From JBFGWM01 sp041588495 (GTDB lineage Bacteria; Pseudomonadota; Gammaproteobacteria; Pseudomonadales; JBFGWM01), in contig JBFGWM010000015.1 of NCBI GenBank assembly GCA_041588495.1, forward strand, positions 1 to 23,895: a DNA stretch of 23,895 nt. Reading direction: 5' to 3'. Below are positions 22,754 to 23,895 of the stretch, piece by piece. Every line of letters starts with the position of its first letter. Within the stretch, counting starts at the first letter, position 1. Position numbers and translations under genes: made by a program. The notes beneath the pieces were generated by a model. It saw nothing but the letters and a program-made list of their open reading frames with translations, made no database searches and had not been told where the DNA came from.

Positions 22754-23389
22754 ATGTCCGCCACGCCACTCAGAGTCCTGCTCGTCATCAACTGTCCGGG
22801 TCATGCCGACCCGGTCAGAGGCGCATTGCGTGAACTCGGAATTGATGTTGTTGGCCTGCTTGATTCGGGGGACCGCTTGTTACCCGCGATCGCACGCTTC
22901 GAGTTCGACATCCTGCTCATCGACGTGGTCCGTATCCACGACCCGGTTCTGACTGACCTCAAGACACTGCAAGCCCTGAAGCCGCTCCCGATCATCATTT
23001 TTACGGCCGAGGCGGACACCTGGATGATCGAGAGGGTGATCGATGCGGGCGTCGCCGCGTGCGTGATTGACGGCTTCAACCCGCGGCGAATCAAAGCCAT
23101 CATCGACATGGCGATCACCCGCTTCCGGGCCAATCAGCAATTGCAACAGGAACTCGATGCGACCCGCTCCAAGTTGGAGGTGCGCAAGGTCGTGGCTCGA
23201 GCGACGGGCCTGTTAATGACCCGTTACGGGCTTAGTGAAGCCGATGCTTATCAAAGACTGCGTAATGCCGCGATGCGTAGCAGCAGGGACCTTGGCGAGG
23301 TCGCAGGGGAGGTCGTCTCCGCAGCCGGAGACGGGGAGGGTGGTCGTGACTCAATAGAAGGCAAACCATCCAGTAATGCACCAACTTGA
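22754..23389 (+). CDS. nasT: NasT-type ANTAR RNA-binding antiterminator
   Basis: This 211-residue protein has a receiver-like domain (residues 6-120), a short helical linker (about 125-143) and an ANTAR domain (about 144-190; RKVVARATGLLMTRYGLSEA then DAYQRLRNAAM). The receiver keeps the phospho-acceptor-like D57 (LLIDVV) and T84. It lacks the acidic pair (V-I-N at 11-13) and the conserved lysine (ACVID near 103-106), as in NasT, which is gated by a partner (NasS) rather than by phosphorylation. ANTAR proteins bind tandem hexaloop hairpins in leader RNAs and prevent termination. I chose the ATG at 22754; a TTG at 22736 is in frame but extends beyond the receiver start. The gene is followed by a leader with a hexaloop hairpin and terminator, its likely target. 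No NasS gene is visible. Confidence 0.88.
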   Translation: MSATPLRVLLVINCPGHADPVRGALRELGIDVVGLLDSGDRLLPAIARFEFDILLIDVVRIHDPVLTDLKTLQALKPLPIIIFTAEADTWMIERVIDAGVAACVIDGFNPRRIKAIIDMAITRFRANQQLQQELDATRSKLEVRKVVARATGLLMTRYGLSEADAYQRLRNAAMRSSRDLGEVAGEVVSAAGDGEGGRDSIEGKPSSNAPT

Positions 23390-23455
23390 GACACCGGCGC
23401 GGCGGCGGACGGTCCTACACCCAAAAAAAACGCGATCAGCGGGCTTCGTTTCACA

Positions 23456-23471
23456 TGGCACGGAAATTGGA
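23456..23471 (+). promoter_or_regulatory. sigma-54-like promoter of the nitrite/nitrate assimilation leader
   Basis: TGGCACGGAAATTGGA matches TGGCACG-N4-TTGCW at every position except the C of the -12 GC, which is G (23470). Transcription would start at about 23481-23483, exactly where the structured leader begins. An A8 tract (23423-23430) lies just upstream and could help bending. The altered -12 element lowers confidence. Confidence 0.5.
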
Positions 23472-23485
23472 TACAGGTAGTTCGA

Positions 23486-23530
23486 GGCCGGAGAATCGGC
23501 AGCGCGCGAGCGCCGAAACGGATTCCGGCC
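23486..23530 (+). promoter_or_regulatory. 5' structured part of the ANTAR leader, with candidate first hexaloop
   Basis: Two competing folds are visible. A long hairpin pairs GGCCG (23486-23490) and GAATC (23493-23497) with GATTC and CGGCC (23521-23530), with GA bulged. Alternatively GCCGA (23512-23516) pairs with T-(TC)-CGGC (23523-23529) around the hexaloop AACGGA, which has A at position 1 and G at 4, as required for an ANTAR P1 hairpin. The stem of the latter is imperfect (2-nt bulge), so its assignment as P1 is tentative. Confidence 0.4.
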
Positions 23531-23546
23531 GGGCAGATTGAATTTT

Positions 23547-23564
23547 CAGGGCAAAGACGCCCTG
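23547..23564 (+). promoter_or_regulatory. ANTAR-binding hexaloop hairpin (P2, antiterminator)
   Basis: CAGGGC (23547-23552) and GCCCTG (23559-23564) form a perfect 6-bp stem around the hexaloop AAAGAC, with A at loop position 1 and G at position 4, the known ANTAR recognition rule. Its 3' arm is also the 5' arm of the terminator stem, so the two structures exclude each other. Binding by the NasT protein encoded just upstream would stabilise this hairpin and let transcription continue. Confidence 0.8.
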
Positions 23565-23606
23565 CTGGGCACGCCAAGACTGGCGCCCGGCAGGGCGATT
23601 TTTTTT
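23558..23606 (+). terminator. intrinsic terminator in the leader before the NirB-like gene
   Basis: CGCCCTGC (23558-23565) pairs with GCAGGGCG (23590-23597). After a T-G wobble the stem continues GGGC (23567-23570)/GCCC (23585-23588) and, past an AC bulge, GCCA (23573-23576)/TGGC (23581-23584), closing on AGAC. Eight T residues (23599-23606) follow. This is a strong Rho-independent terminator. It lies 11 bp before the start codon and overlaps the hexaloop hairpin, so it is best read as a conditional attenuator. Confidence 0.9.
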
Positions 23607-23617
23607 GGGTCAATGGT

Positions 23618-23895
23618 ATGTCTGCAGCTCCCTTGCCAAGTCCCGTCCCGGCATTGCACGAGAAAGTCGCCGCGCCGGACCCCGACCTCTCCGGAGACCC
23701 GCGGACCATCGCGATCATTGGGGCCGGACCCGTGGGACACCGGGTCGTATCGGAACTGCTGGCGCGGGACGACAGTCGACCGATCGCCATCTTCGGCAGT
23801 GAGCAATGGGAACCGTACAACCGGGTCCGCCTGTCCTCGCTCATGGTGGGAGACGTCGCACTGCCCGAGTTGTACACCCCGCTCACCACCGAGCG
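23618..23895 (+). CDS. NAD(P)/FAD-dependent oxidoreductase, NirB/NasB-like nitrite reductase large subunit (cut by window end)
   Basis: The frame opens at ATG 23618 and runs off the right edge after 92 complete codons. After a roughly 29-residue variable start (MSAAPLPSPVPALHEKVAAP...) comes the FAD-binding Rossmann motif IAIIGAGPVGHRVVSELLAR. Then comes IFGSEQWEPYNRVRLSSLMV, the family's conserved E-x-x-x-YNRVxLS segment. This identifies the flavin domain of assimilatory nitrite reductase (NirB/NasB) or the related electron-transfer subunit of assimilatory nitrate reductase; the truncated part would decide. No Shine-Dalgarno sequence precedes the ATG because the terminator T-run ends 11 bp upstream. 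A second ATG at 23613 is out of frame. The ANTAR gene, leader and sigma-54 promoter all fit nitrogen assimilation. Confidence 0.8.
   Translation, partial: MSAAPLPSPVPALHEKVAAPDPDLSGDPRTIAIIGAGPVGHRVVSELLARDDSRPIAIFGSEQWEPYNRVRLSSLMVGDVALPELYTPLTTE

Noticed and set aside
23423..23445. Possible IHF site next to the A8 tract upstream of the second sigma-54-like element
   Set aside because: ATCAG is followed by TT at the wrong spacing and the final base does not fit; only the A-tract itself is secure.

Overview
The window is GC-rich, densely packed chromosomal DNA of a gammaproteobacterium. Gene order and protein families resemble the conserved leuCDB-asd-fimV-truA-trpF-accD-folC-dedD-cvpA-purF-metZ block of Pseudomonas and of Chromatiales/Ectothiorhodospiraceae-type bacteria. 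Here trpB and trpA also sit between trpF and accD. The genus cannot be named from this sequence. There are no insertion sequences, CRISPR arrays or rRNA genes, and no gene-free stretch longer than about 230 bp.

Region 1 (1-1483): two regulators on the minus strand. A LysR-type gene is divergent from leuC, and an AraC-type gene directly downstream of it runs off the window. The short AT-rich divergent spacer holds a textbook T-N11-A LysR box, a plausible leuC promoter and a perfect 9-bp dyad at the leuC start.

Region 2 (1484-18434): housekeeping biosynthesis, all on the plus strand. It covers leucine (leuC, leuD, leuB), the aspartate family (asd), the polar scaffold FimV, tRNA pseudouridylation (truA), tryptophan (trpF, trpB, trpA), fatty acid precursor (accD), folate (folC), a SPOR-domain cell-division protein (DedD-like), CvpA, purine (purF) and methionine (metZ). 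Many genes overlap by ATGA/GTGA or lie a few bases apart. The gaps that exist hold local signals: an intragenic AT-rich hairpin in leuD, crossed inverted repeats before fimV, a strong palindrome after fimV, a hairpin covering the accD ribosome binding site and an extended -10 promoter before cvpA-purF.

Region 3 (18497-22507): a MoxR ATPase, DUF58 protein and TgpA-like membrane transglutaminase, a compact module that probably acts in the cell envelope.

Region 4 (22549-23895): tRNA-Val(GAC), then a nitrogen-control locus. A near-perfect sigma-54 promoter precedes a NasT-type ANTAR antiterminator gene. The next gap carries a second sigma-54-like promoter and a leader RNA. In that leader a hexaloop hairpin (loop AAAGAC, with A1 and G4) competes with a strong intrinsic terminator placed 11 bp before the start codon of a NirB/NasB-like flavoprotein, cut by the window end. 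This two-layer control (NtrC/sigma-54 initiation plus ANTAR antitermination) of nitrate/nitrite assimilation is the most interesting system in the window.
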